Shown here piece after piece: positions 22,528-30,483 of a DNA stretch of 33,937 bases. The translations under genes and the position numbers were made by a program. The stretch is from an uncultured Eubacteriales bacterium (GTDB lineage Bacteria > Bacillota > Clostridia > Oscillospirales > Oscillospiraceae): positions 1 through 33,937 of the forward strand of contig ONQJ01000004.1 of the NCBI GenBank assembly GCA_900319935.1, in the 5' to 3' direction. The notes under the pieces are model-generated. The model saw only the letters and a list, made by a program, of their open reading frames with translations, did no database searches and was not told the DNA's origin. Each line of letters begins with the position of its first letter. The first letter of the stretch is position 1.

Positions 22528-25500
22528 ATGCTCAGGAAATCCATGGACGGCAACGAGGCCGCCGCGTACGCAAGCTATGCCTTTACCGAAGTCGCGACGA
22601 TCTACCCCATCACGCCGTCCAGCCCCATGGCCAACCACGTGGACGAGTGGGCCGCCAAGGGGAAGAAGAACCTTTTCGGCATGCCTGTCAAGCTCATGGA
22701 AATGCAGGCCGAGGCCGGCGCCTGCGCCGCCATGCAGGGCGCTCTCGAGGCCGGCGCTCTCGGCACGACCTACACCTCCGCCCAGGGCCTGATGCTGATG
22801 ATCCCGCCGATGTACCGCATCGCGGGCCTGCTGCTGCCGGCGGTCATGCACGTGGCCGCGCGTTCCGTCGCGACCGAGGCCGTCTCCATCTTCGGCGACC
22901 ACCAGGACGTGATGGCCTGCCGCCAGATCGGCTGGGCGCAGCTGGCTTCCTCGAGCGTGCAGGAGTGCATGGACCTCGGCGCGGTGGCGCACCTGTCCGC
23001 CATCAAGGGCCACGTCCCCGTGCAGCACTTCTTCGACGGCTTCCGCACCTCCCACGAGATCCAGAAGATCGACGTGCTCGACTATGAGGATCTCGGCAAG
23101 ATGCTCGACTGGGACGAGCTGAAGAAATTCCGCGACCGCTCGCTGAACCCCGAGCATCCGACGATCCGCAACAGCGGCGAGAACGACGATATCTTCTTCC
23201 AGCACCGCGAGGCCTCCAACCCGACCTACGACGCCTTCCCGGCCGTGGTCGAGGAGTATATGGCCAAGATGTCCGCCCTGACGGGCCGCGACTACAAGCT
23301 GTTCAACTACTTCGGCGATCCCGAGGCCGAGCGCGTGATCGTGGCGATGGGCTCGGTCTGCCAGTGCGCGCAGGAGGTCGTGAACTACCTCTGCGAGCGC
23401 GGCGAGAAGGTCGGCCTGATCCAGGTCCGCCTGTACCGTCCCTTCTCCCTCAAGCACTTCCTCGGCGCGATCCCCGCAAGCTGCAAGGTCCTCACCACGC
23501 TCGACCGCACCAAGGAACCCGGCGCTCTCGGCGAGCCGCTCTACGAGGACGTCAGCGCCGCGCTGGCCGAGTCCGGACGCAAGCTGCAGCTGCTCGGCGG
23601 CCGTTACGGCCTGTCCTCGAAGGACACCACGCCCGCGCAGATCAAGGCCGTGTTCGACAACATGGCCGGCGAGAAGAAGAACCACTTCACCGTCGGTATC
23701 AACGACGACGTGACGCATCTGTCCCTGCCCGTGGGCGAGAACATCGTCACCTCCGGCAAGTCGATCATCTCCTGCAAGTTCTGGGGCCTCGGCTCCGACG
23801 GCACCGTCGGCGCGAACAAGAACTCCTGCAAGATCATCGGCGACAACACCGACCAGTACGTGCAGGCCTACTTCCAGTACGACGCGAAGAAGTCCGGCGG
23901 CCTGACCCGCAGCCACCTGCGATTCGGCCACGAGCCGATCCAGTCCACCTACTACGTCACGATGGCGGACTTCGTCGCCTGCCACAAGCAGAGCTACATG
24001 TACACCTATGACATCGCCAACGAGGTCAAGCCCGGCGGCATCTTCCTGCTGAACACCCGCTGGAAGGGCAAGACCCTCGAGGAGAACCTGCCGAACCGCG
24101 CCAAGAGGCTGCTGGCCGAGCGCAAGGCGCAGTTCTACACCATCGACGCCACCGACATCGCCGAGGAGATCGGTCTGGGCAACCGCACCAGCACCGTGCT
24201 GCAGGCCGCCTTCTTCAAGCTCTCCGGCGTGCTGCCGATCGACCAGGCCGAGGAGTACATGAAGCAGGCCGCGATCAAGACCTTCTCGAAGAAGGGCGAA
24301 AAGATCGTCAACATGAACCTCGCCGCCATCGAGCGCGGCCTCACCGACATGGTGAAGATCGACATCCCCGCCGAGTGGGCCTCTCTCAAGGACGAGGAGC
24401 TGAAGATCGACGGCGATCTGCCCGAGTACGTGCGCAAGGTCCTTATCCCGATGAACCGCGCCGACGGCGACAACATCCCCGTGTCCACCTTCAGCCAGTA
24501 CGCCGACGGCGTCATGCCCATCTCGATGGCGAGATTTGAAAAGCGCGGCGTGGCCGACAACGTCCCGGTCTGGGACGCCGACAAGTGCATCGGCTGCAAC
24601 CGCTGCTCGCTCGTCTGCCCGCACGGCGCGATCCGTCCCTTCCTCTTCACGGAGGAGGAGGCCGCCGCCGCGCCCGAGAGCTGCGTGACCAAGAAGGCGA
24701 TCGGCAAGGGCTTCGAGGGCCTGCGCTACCGCATCCAGGTCGGCGTGCTCGACTGCCAGGGCTGCGGCAGCTGCGTCAACGTCTGCCCGGCGAAGGAAAA
24801 AGCCCTGCACATGGTCCCGCTGGACGACGTCCGCGCCGAACAGAAGAACTGGGATCACTGCCTGACGCTCAGCGAAAAGCCCAACCCGATGAACAAGTTC
24901 TCCGCCAAGGGCAGCCAGTACGAGCAGCCGCTCTACGAGTTCGCCGGCGCCTGCCCGGGCTGCGGCGAGACGCCGTACATCAAGCTGCTCACCCAGCTCT
25001 TCGGCGACCGTATGTACACCGCCAACGCCACCGGCTGCTCGCAGGCCTACGGCTTCTTCGCCCCGACCTTCCCGCAGACCGTCAACAAGCGCGGCTTCGG
25101 CCCCGCCTTCTCGAACTCGCTGTTCGAGAACAACGCCGAGTTCGCCCTGGGCATCAGCCTTTCGGCCGAGCAGATGCGCGAACAGACCGCCCTGCACGCC
25201 CGCGCCGTCATTGAAAAGACCGGCGACGAGAAGCTCAAGGCGGCCCTGCAGCGCTGGCTCGACGAGGGCGAGGATATGGACAAGACCGTCGAGATCGCCG
25301 ACGGCGTGCGCGAGGCTCTCGCCGAAACGAAGGAAGAGGGCGCGGACGTCGACTATCTCCGCTCCCGCGAGGATACGCTGACCAAGAAGGCCATTTGGAT
25401 GGTCGGCGGCGACGGCTGGGCCTACGACATCGGCTACGGCGGACTCGACCACGTGCTGGCCACGGGTCTCGACCTCAACGTGCTGGTCATGGACAACGAG

Positions 25501-26037
25501 CTGTACGCCAACACCGGCGGCCAGGCCTCCAAGGCCACGCCGATCGGCGCGGCGGTGCAGTTCGCGGCCGCCGGCAAGGCCACGCCCAAGAAGGACATGG
25601 GCGTGATCCTGTCGAACTACGGCTATATCTACGTCGCGCAGATCAACCTCGGCGCGAACCCCGAGCACGCGATCCGCTGCCTCAAGGAGGCCGCCGCGTA
25701 CCACGGCCCGTCGATCGTCATCGCCTACGCGCCCTGCATCAACCACGGCCTGTCCAAGGGCATGAGCAAGGTCATGGACGAGGCCAAGGCCGCCACCGAG
25801 TGCGGATTCTGGCCGCTGTACCACTACAATCCCGACCTTGAGAAGGACGGCGGCAATCCCTTCGTGCTCGACTCCGGCGAGCCCAACGGCAAGCTGCGCG
25901 AGTACATGATGGGCGAGGTCCGCTTCTCCTCGCTGACCCGCACCTTCCCCGAGCGCGCCGAGCTGCTCTTCGCGCAGGCGGAGGACTTCACGGCACGCCG
26001 CTACGCCAAGTACAAGAGACTGGCCGGCAAGTCGTAA
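22528..26037 (+). CDS. nifJ: Pyruvate:ferredoxin (flavodoxin) oxidoreductase
   Basis: The 1169-residue single-chain enzyme oxidises pyruvate with CoA to acetyl-CoA and CO2 and reduces ferredoxin, the central step of clostridial energy metabolism. All domains are present: the pyruvate-binding start (TIYPITPSSPMA), domain II (CxC-rich VCQCAQEVVNYL), the gamma-like region, and an inserted ferredoxin domain with two CxxCxxCxxxC clusters (CIGCNRCSLVCP from residue 687, and CQGCGSCVNVCP). The C-terminal thiamine-diphosphate domain has CPGCGETP and GGDGWAYDIGYGG near 960, followed by NTGGQ. AAGGAGG seven bases before ATG marks a strong start. The codon usage is very biased to C-ending codons, which fits high expression. 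It is monocistronic, with its own terminator. Confidence 0.97.
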   Translation: MLRKSMDGNEAAAYASYAFTEVATIYPITPSSPMANHVDEWAAKGKKNLFGMPVKLMEMQAEAGACAAMQGALEAGALGTTYTSAQGLMLMIPPMYRIAGLLLPAVMHVAARSVATEAVSIFGDHQDVMACRQIGWAQLASSSVQECMDLGAVAHLSAIKGHVPVQHFFDGFRTSHEIQKIDVLDYEDLGKMLDWDELKKFRDRSLNPEHPTIRNSGENDDIFFQHREASNPTYDAFPAVVEEYMAKMSALTGRDYKLFNYFGDPEAERVIVAMGSVCQCAQEVVNYLCERGEKVGLIQVRLYRPFSLKHFLGAIPASCKVLTTLDRTKEPGALGEPLYEDVSAALAESGRKLQLLGGRYGLSSKDTTPAQIKAVFDNMAGEKKNHFTVGINDDVTHLSLPVGENIVTSGKSIISCKFWGLGSDGTVGANKNSCKIIGDNTDQYVQAYFQYDAKKSGGLTRSHLRFGHEPIQSTYYVTMADFVACHKQSYMYTYDIANEVKPGGIFLLNTRWKGKTLEENLPNRAKRLLAERKAQFYTIDATDIAEEIGLGNRTSTVLQAAFFKLSGVLPIDQAEEYMKQAAIKTFSKKGEKIVNMNLAAIERGLTDMVKIDIPAEWASLKDEELKIDGDLPEYVRKVLIPMNRADGDNIPVSTFSQYADGVMPISMARFEKRGVADNVPVWDADKCIGCNRCSLVCPHGAIRPFLFTEEEAAAAPESCVTKKAIGKGFEGLRYRIQVGVLDCQGCGSCVNVCPAKEKALHMVPLDDVRAEQKNWDHCLTLSEKPNPMNKFSAKGSQYEQPLYEFAGACPGCGETPYIKLLTQLFGDRMYTANATGCSQAYGFFAPTFPQTVNKRGFGPAFSNSLFENNAEFALGISLSAEQMREQTALHARAVIEKTGDEKLKAALQRWLDEGEDMDKTVEIADGVREALAETKEEGADVDYLRSREDTLTKKAIWMVGGDGWAYDIGYGGLDHVLATGLDLNVLVMDNELYANTGGQASKATPIGAAVQFAAAGKATPKKDMGVILSNYGYIYVAQINLGANPEHAIRCLKEAAAYHGPSIVIAYAPCINHGLSKGMSKVMDEAKAATECGFWPLYHYNPDLEKDGGNPFVLDSGEPNGKLREYMMGEVRFSSLTRTFPERAELLFAQAEDFTARRYAKYKRLAGKS

Positions 26038-26061
26038 AAGCGACCGGACGCAGACGCAACA

Positions 26062-26095
26062 ACACAGGCGGGAGCCTTTCGGCTCCCGCCTGTGT
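26062..26095 (+). terminator. Terminator of nifJ
   Basis: A perfect 15-bp stem (26062-26076 and 26081-26095) with loop TTTC is followed by CCTTTTTTG. The reverse strand has no T run, so it mainly serves nifJ. Confidence 0.93.
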
Positions 26096-26112
26096 CCTTT
26101 TTGATACGGTTT

Positions 26113-26700
26113 TCAGTTCTTTTTCCCGACTACCTGGTACATCCGATCGTCGGAGATCACGGCGGTCACGGTCAGATGAGCGGCAAAGATCTCGGAGAGC
26201 TCTTCCGCCGGCATCAGCCCGTTCGAGACGCGGCTCGCCGCGCCGTGGTGGTGCGCGTCGATCTTCTCGCGGCTCATCCCGTGGGCCACCGTCAGCGTGC
26301 CGCCCGGCTTGAGCAGAGCGGCAAGGCGCGCGATCAGCCGCGCCGGATCGGGGAAGTGCGGGAAGGCGTTGTAGACGACGACGCAGTCGAAGAGCCTGTC
26401 AAAGTCTGTCCGCTCCACGTCGCCGCAGAGGATCTTCACGTTCTCCTGCGGGTATTTTCCCTGCGCGATCCGCGCCATGTTCGGGGAGATGTCGATCCCG
26501 GTCACGGAAGCGACGCCCCGCGCGAGATAGTCGCCGATCAGCACGCCCGTGCCGGTCGCCACGTCGAGCACATCCTTGCCCGCGCTCACCTCGGCCTTGT
26601 CCAGGATCGCGGCGATGATTTCGTCGCTGCGGATCATCTCGGCGTCCCAGTCCGGCGCGAGCCGGTCGAAGAACGCGATGACTTCCCTGCTGTCGATCAT
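26113..26700 (-). CDS. Class I SAM-dependent methyltransferase
   Basis: The 195-residue protein has a Rossmann methyltransferase fold: motif I VLDVATGTGVLIGDYL (about residues 43-58), Asp in VTGIDISPNMA, and motif IV FDCVVVYNAFPHFPDP followed by LKPGGTL. It therefore binds S-adenosylmethionine; the acceptor is unknown. The ATG at 26700 starts four bases after the stop of the substrate-binding protein gene, so it should be translated by coupling, since no strong ribosome site is visible. It is the last gene of a metal-chelate importer operon, which suggests that it acts on the imported ligand or on a related corrinoid/tetrapyrrole. It shows no resemblance I recognise to the named Cob/Cbi methylases. 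Confidence 0.85.
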   Translation of the reverse strand: MIDSREVIAFFDRLAPDWDAEMIRSDEIIAAILDKAEVSAGKDVLDVATGTGVLIGDYLARGVASVTGIDISPNMARIAQGKYPQENVKILCGDVERTDFDRLFDCVVVYNAFPHFPDPARLIARLAALLKPGGTLTVAHGMSREKIDAHHHGAASRVSNGLMPAEELSEIFAAHLTVTAVISDDRMYQVVGKKN

Positions 26701-26704
26701 CGTC

Positions 26705-27955
26705 TTATCCGAAGAAAGTCGCGGTATCGAGCTTTTGATAACCGCCGAAGCTGGAAGGCGCGGCAAAGATCTGTTCGGAAAGATCCATGCCGAAGAAGGC
26801 CTGCGTGACCTCGTTGGTCTTCGCGGTCATGTCGATATCTTCAAAGAGCTCGGGATAGACGGTCTTGGCGATGAACCAGGTGTTGATCAGAGCGATCTCG
26901 CAGTTGGTGTAATAGGCATTGTAGGCCATCTCAAGATATACCTCGCCGTCGCGCCAGGCCTTGCAGGTGTCGAACATCGCCGGATTCTCGGCATAGAGCG
27001 GCTTGATGTTCTTCACGGCGGCGGCGTCCATGATGATGATGTCCATGTCCTCGCCGACGGCGACGAACTTTTCCTCCTCAATGGCCTGGATGGCGGGCCC
27101 CTCCACGCCGGTCACGGCGTTTTTGATGTTGGCGACACGGCAGGCGACATACTTTTCCGTTCCGATCATCAGGTGGTTGGTCGTGCCCCAGTTGCCGAGT
27201 CCGCAGATATACACGGCGGGCTTTTGGTCCTCGGGGACGTCGGCGGTGCGCTTTTCGATCTCGGCACGCTCGGATTCGATGAAGCTCACGAGCGTCTCGG
27301 CTTTTTCTTCTTCGCCGAAGATCACGCCGAGCATACGAAGCGTGCCGAGGAAGTTCTCGTCAAAGACGCCGCCGGGACCCATTTTGAGCGTGACGACGGG
27401 GACGCCGAGCTGCTCTTGCAGCGCGTCCTCCTTCTCCACGTCCTCATACTCGGAAATGACGATATCCGGGTCGCAGGCGAGGATCTTCTCCGCCTCGGCC
27501 GTCTGCGCCTGAGGGCCGCCCACGCCGCAGGACGGCAGCGCGGCAAAGGTGTCTCCGTAAGCGAGCATGTATGGCCGCGCCACGGAATCGAACATCTTGG
27601 GCCGTTCGGCGAGTGTGGTGTTGTCGATATCCTCCACGCCGCAGAGCAGCGCGACGTCGCCGACGTAGCTGTACATGCGCAGCGCGCCCGCGCCGATGCA
27701 GACGACGCGCTTGTAGCTGCCCGGCGTGACGGCCACTTCGCGGCCGATCATGTCGGTGATCGTGATCTCCTGCGGCTCGGCAGGCGCGGGAGCTTCCGCC
27801 GGTGCGGGCTCTTCGGCAGCCGGCGCGGGCACTTCGGCAGCCGGCGTGGGTTCTTCGGCCGCGGGCGCCGGAGCGGGTGCGGGAGCCGTCTGACCGCAGC
27901 CCGCAAGCGCGAAGATCATAACGAGCGCCAACAGCAGGGAAAGGATCTTTTTCAT
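26705..27955 (-). CDS. Iron/cobalamin-type ABC transporter substrate-binding lipoprotein
   Basis: This 416-residue lipoprotein (lipobox ALAGC, Cys20) is the extracellular receptor of the importer. A Pro-Ala-Glu linker of about 45 residues ([18 protein letters not shown]) separates the lipid anchor from a FepB/BtuF-like bilobal domain that opens with [25 protein letters not shown] and contains [13 protein letters not shown]. The long helix linking the lobes fits the family. The ligand (ferric siderophore, haem, cobalamin or another chelate) cannot be decided. The start overlaps the ATPase gene stop as ATGA. Confidence 0.92.
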   Translation of the reverse strand: MKKILSLLLALVMIFALAGCGQTAPAPAPAPAAEEPTPAAEVPAPAAEEPAPAEAPAPAEPQEITITDMIGREVAVTPGSYKRVVCIGAGALRMYSYVGDVALLCGVEDIDNTTLAERPKMFDSVARPYMLAYGDTFAALPSCGVGGPQAQTAEAEKILACDPDIVISEYEDVEKEDALQEQLGVPVVTLKMGPGGVFDENFLGTLRMLGVIFGEEEKAETLVSFIESERAEIEKRTADVPEDQKPAVYICGLGNWGTTNHLMIGTEKYVACRVANIKNAVTGVEGPAIQAIEEEKFVAVGEDMDIIIMDAAAVKNIKPLYAENPAMFDTCKAWRDGEVYLEMAYNAYYTNCEIALINTWFIAKTVYPELFEDIDMTAKTNEVTQAFFGMDLSEQIFAAPSSFGGYQKLDTATFFG

Positions 27956-28719
27956 CTTTTTTCTCCTCCGTTCACAATGACCTTTTTACCTTCTATCTCC
28001 AGGATGCGGACTTCCGCATCAAAGATCTCCCGGATGACATCCCTTGTGACGATCTCAGAGCCGCCCGCACAGCGGATCTTCCCGTCCTTCATAAAGAAGA
28101 AGCGGTCGCCCAGCTCGAGAGCCTGGTTGAAATCATGCAGCGAGGTGAGGATGCCGATGCCCTTTTCCCGGGCGACGCGCCGCGCCTCCTCGATGATCAG
28201 CTGTTCGTTGGCGATGTCGAGGTTGCCGGTGGGCTCGTCGAAAACGAGCATGCGCGGCTCCTGCGCGAGCGCCCGGGCGATGGCGATCTTCTGCCGCTCT
28301 CCGCCGGAGAGCTGCTCGACGTTGCGCGCGGCGAAATCCTCCAGACGCATATCCCGCAGGATGTGCCATACGATCTCCTCGTCCTCTTTTCCCGCCTTGT
28401 AGCCGAAATAGGACACGCGGCCCATCAGCACCGTGTCGAAGACGCTCAGCGCGCCGAAGTGGATGCTCTGCGGCACGTAGGCGATGCGCCTGGCGCGCTC
28501 GGAGCGCTTCATTTTCAGCAGATCCTCGCCGTCGAAGCGGATCTCGCCGCTCTCCGGCCTCTGGATGCCGAGGATGTTCTTGAACAGCGTCGTCTTGCCC
28601 GAGCCGTTCTTGCCCAGCACGACGCCGATCTCTCCGTCGCGCAGCGTCAGATCGACGCCGTCCAGCACGAGGGGAGAGCGTTTTCCGTAACGGAAACGCA
28701 GGTTTTCGATCGTCAGCAT
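27952..28719 (-). CDS. FecE/BtuD-type ABC transporter ATPase
   Basis: The 255-residue ATPase powers the importer. It has Walker [10 protein letters not shown] (about 36-44), Q loop YVPQS, signature [16 protein letters not shown], Walker [13 protein letters not shown] and the H-loop His in [10 protein letters not shown]. The length and motif order are those of iron-chelate and vitamin B12 importer ATPases. The gene shares one base with the permease stop (TGATG) and four with the substrate-binding-protein gene, so the operon is fully coupled. Confidence 0.95.
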   Translation of the reverse strand: MLTIENLRFRYGKRSPLVLDGVDLTLRDGEIGVVLGKNGSGKTTLFKNILGIQRPESGEIRFDGEDLLKMKRSERARRIAYVPQSIHFGALSVFDTVLMGRVSYFGYKAGKEDEEIVWHILRDMRLEDFAARNVEQLSGGERQKIAIARALAQEPRMLVFDEPTGNLDIANEQLIIEEARRVAREKGIGILTSLHDFNQALELGDRFFFMKDGKIRCAGGSEIVTRDVIREIFDAEVRILEIEGKKVIVNGGEKR

Positions 28720-29783
28720 CAGTCATGCTCCCCCTTCCGTCCGAAGATGATCGCCAGGAAGAAGGGCGCGCCCAAAAACGAGGTGATCGCGCCGACCGGC
28801 AGGGCGGAGCCGCCGCCCATGCTGCGCGAGAGCGTGTCCGAGAGCAGAAGCAGGATGCTTCCCGAAAGAGCCGAGGCGGGGATGGACACGCGGTGATCGT
28901 GCCCCAGCAGGCGCTTGATCACGTGCGGGCAGATGATGCCGACAAAGCCGATGATGCCGAGGAAGGACACGCAGACCGCCGTGATGACCGAGGCGAAGAG
29001 CATCGTCAGAAAACGCAGCAGATCCACGTTCACGCCCATGCTCTTGGCCGCGGCGTCGCCGCTTAAGAGGGCGTTGAGCTTCCAGCTCGTCAGCAGGAAA
29101 AAGCCGACGCCCGCCAAAACGACGACGGCCATGATCAGGTCGGTCTTGTAGGTGGCGCGGCCGAGATCGCCGAAGGTCCATACCACCGCGGCGGAAAGGC
29201 CGACGTCCGTGGCGTAGAACTGCAGGATCGTGGTCGCCGCCGTCCAGATCGAGCCGATCGCGATACCGGCCAGCACGACCACGCCGGGCTGGAAGGCCCG
29301 CACGCGGCACAGGCCGAGGATCAGCAGGATCGAGGCGGTGGAAAAGAGAAAGGCCACGAGCGAGGTCGCGTAGGGATTGGCGCCGACCGTATAACTCGAC
29401 AGATGGTTGCCCGTGTCCAGAAAGCCGCCCGCAAAGGCGATGATGGAAAGGTTTGCGCCGAACACCGCGGCATTGGACACGCCCAGGGTGGAGGGCGAGG
29501 CCATGGGGTTGTTCAGATCGGTCTGCATCACCAGGCCGGCCACGGACAGCCCCGCGCCGGCCACGATCGCAGCCAGGACGCGCGGGATGCGGATGTTCCA
29601 GATGATGCGCACCTGCGCGGCGCTGCCGCGTTTCAACAGCGCGGCGACGCAGTCTGCCGCGGTCATGCGGGACGAACCCACAAACAGACAGACGAAAGCC
29701 AGCACGACGACGGCAAAGGCCAGCAGACAGATCGCCGCCGTGCTTTTTTTTCTGTTTTTCAATAGATCAGTTCGCTCTCTCAT
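28719..29783 (-). CDS. FecCD/BtuC-type ABC transporter permease
   Basis: The permease of about 354 residues has nine or ten membrane helices and the FecCD signatures [42 protein letters not shown] and [19 protein letters not shown], with the C-terminal [20 protein letters not shown]. It should form a homodimeric channel. The start is uncertain. MRERTDLL at 29783 is preferred because it directly precedes the first basic-hydrophobic helix, but an in-frame ATG at 29813 has G-rich sequence upstream and overlaps the inverted repeat. The frame stays open further up, to 29897, through the leader, which I do not count as coding. Confidence 0.9.
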   Translation of the reverse strand: MRERTDLLKNRKKSTAAICLLAFAVVVLAFVCLFVGSSRMTAADCVAALLKRGSAAQVRIIWNIRIPRVLAAIVAGAGLSVAGLVMQTDLNNPMASPSTLGVSNAAVFGANLSIIAFAGGFLDTGNHLSSYTVGANPYATSLVAFLFSTASILLILGLCRVRAFQPGVVVLAGIAIGSIWTAATTILQFYATDVGLSAAVVWTFGDLGRATYKTDLIMAVVVLAGVGFFLLTSWKLNALLSGDAAAKSMGVNVDLLRFLTMLFASVITAVCVSFLGIIGFVGIICPHVIKRLLGHDHRVSIPASALSGSILLLLSDTLSRSMGGGSALPVGAITSFLGAPFFLAIIFGRKGEHD

Positions 29784-29813
29784 GGTTTGGATTGTATTCC
29801 TCTTTCCCGTCAT

Positions 29814-29930
29814 CCACAAGCCCCCCGGGGGGATACGGCCGGCCGCAAATAGGCCGGAAAAGCTCCCGCGGGAGGGGAATTTTTCAAAAAAGTGCAAAAA
29901 ACCATCCCCCCGGGGGGCTTGCGGAGTGCT
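29814..29930 (-). promoter_or_regulatory. Structured leader of the ABC importer operon
   Basis: On the minus strand, two arms CAAGCCCCCCGGGGGGAT (29921-29904) and its exact reverse complement (29834-29817) flank 69 bases. The first arm is itself palindromic at its core and is followed by GGTTTTTTG, like an intrinsic terminator. The second arm lies just before the ATG at 29813. A further palindrome, CTCCCGCGGGAG (29863-29874), sits in the loop. I recognise no known riboswitch class; a transcription attenuator, an operator or a small MITE are possible. Confidence 0.5.
29817..29921. repeat. 18-bp perfect inverted repeat, 105 bp end to end
   Basis: The arms 29817-29834 and 29904-29921 match at all 18 positions, and two more outer pairs follow after one mismatch. 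No flanking target duplication is evident. Confidence 0.9.
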
Positions 29931-29993
29931 CTCGGGCCTGATAGACTTGGGATCGGATCAGATGAGATCTCTCTCAACTACACCTCTCCCCTC

Positions 29994-30028
29994 ACGCGCC
30001 CTGCGGTTTGGTCAGCCGCAGGGCGCGT
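29994..30028. repeat. 13-bp perfect hairpin between the importer operon and spoIIID
   Basis: ACGCGCCCTGCGG (29994-30006) and its reverse complement (30016-30028) enclose nine bases. Neither side has a T run, so it is not an ordinary terminator; it ends 14 bases before the spoIIID promoter. Confidence 0.75.
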
Positions 30029-30042
30029 ACCTTTGCCGGGCA

Positions 30043-30070
30043 CATATCGCCGCGCGGGGTAACATATAGA
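30043..30070 (+). promoter_or_regulatory. Sigma-E-like promoter of spoIIID
   Basis: CATATC (30043-30048) and CATATAGA (30063-30070) are separated by 14 bases. This resembles the sporulation sigma-E pattern (ATA near -35, CATACA-like -10), the factor that transcribes spoIIID in Bacillus subtilis. No sigma-A boxes compete here. Confidence 0.55.
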
Positions 30071-30146
30071 TGTTCCAAAGAGGCGCGGCCGCAGGGAGGG
30101 CCTGCTTTGCGCAGGGACCGCTGCGCCGCGCGCGGGGAGTGGTTTC

Positions 30147-30395
30147 GTGTATAAGGACATCGAGGAGCGCTCGCGCGCTCTGGCCGCGTACCTGCTGGAG
30201 CATCAGTGCACCGTGCGCGCCGCGGCGGAGCGCTTCGGCGTATCCAAGTCCACGGTGCACAAGGACATGAGCGAGCGGCTCGAATACTTCGACCGCGCGC
30301 TGTGGCTGCAGGTGCGCGCGCTGCTGGAGCGCAACAAGGCCGAGCGGCATATCCGCGGCGGTCTCGCGACAAGAAGAAAATACCGCGGGGAATGA
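30147..30395 (+). CDS. spoIIID: Sporulation transcription factor SpoIIID (GTG start)
   Basis: The 82-residue protein closely follows Bacillus SpoIIID, the mother-cell regulator that switches genes on and off after engulfment and leads to sigma-K expression. It has the start YKDIEERSRALAAYLLE, the DNA-binding helix-turn-helix AAAERFGVSKSTVHKDMSERL and the basic tail HIRGGLATRRKYRGE; it is slightly shorter at the C-terminus than the Bacillus protein. The start codon is GTG, with GGGAG nine bases upstream. In Bacillus the next gene is mbl; here the next gene is a convergent glycosyltransferase. A GC-rich hairpin (30083-30094 with 30121-30131) lies in the leader, close to the ribosome site. Confidence 0.95.
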   Translation: MYKDIEERSRALAAYLLEHQCTVRAAAERFGVSKSTVHKDMSERLEYFDRALWLQVRALLERNKAERHIRGGLATRRKYRGE

Positions 30396-30396
30396 G

Positions 30397-30437
30397 AAAA
30401 ACCCGTGCCGGAAGCCGGTGCTTTCAGCACGGGTTTT
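30397..30437. terminator. Bidirectional terminator between spoIIID and the glycosyltransferase gene
   Basis: AAAACCCGTGC (30397-30407) pairs with GCACGGGTTTT (30427-30437). The 19-base interior holds a smaller CCGG-AAG-CCGG hairpin. Both ends are A/T runs, and the two flanking genes converge on it. Confidence 0.85.
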
Positions 30438-30483
30438 ATCGTTTCTTTTTCTGATTGTAAGGGGCGGACGCTCTTCCCGGGGA

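Noticed and set aside
22447..25824. A 1125-codon open frame antisense to nifJ
   Set aside because: nifJ uses almost only C- or G-ending codons, which removes stops from the opposite strand. The antisense product is His/Leu/Val/Gly low-complexity with no family motif or ribosome site.
29784..29897. N-terminal extension of the ABC permease through the leader
   Set aside because: The extra residues come from the GC-palindromic leader (GGLW, RIPPGG), are not membrane-like and are not typical of FecCD permeases.
29921..30000. tRNA-like or other small stable RNA between the importer operon and spoIIID
   Set aside because: I could not fold a cloverleaf or match a known conserved RNA core; only isolated hairpins are supported.
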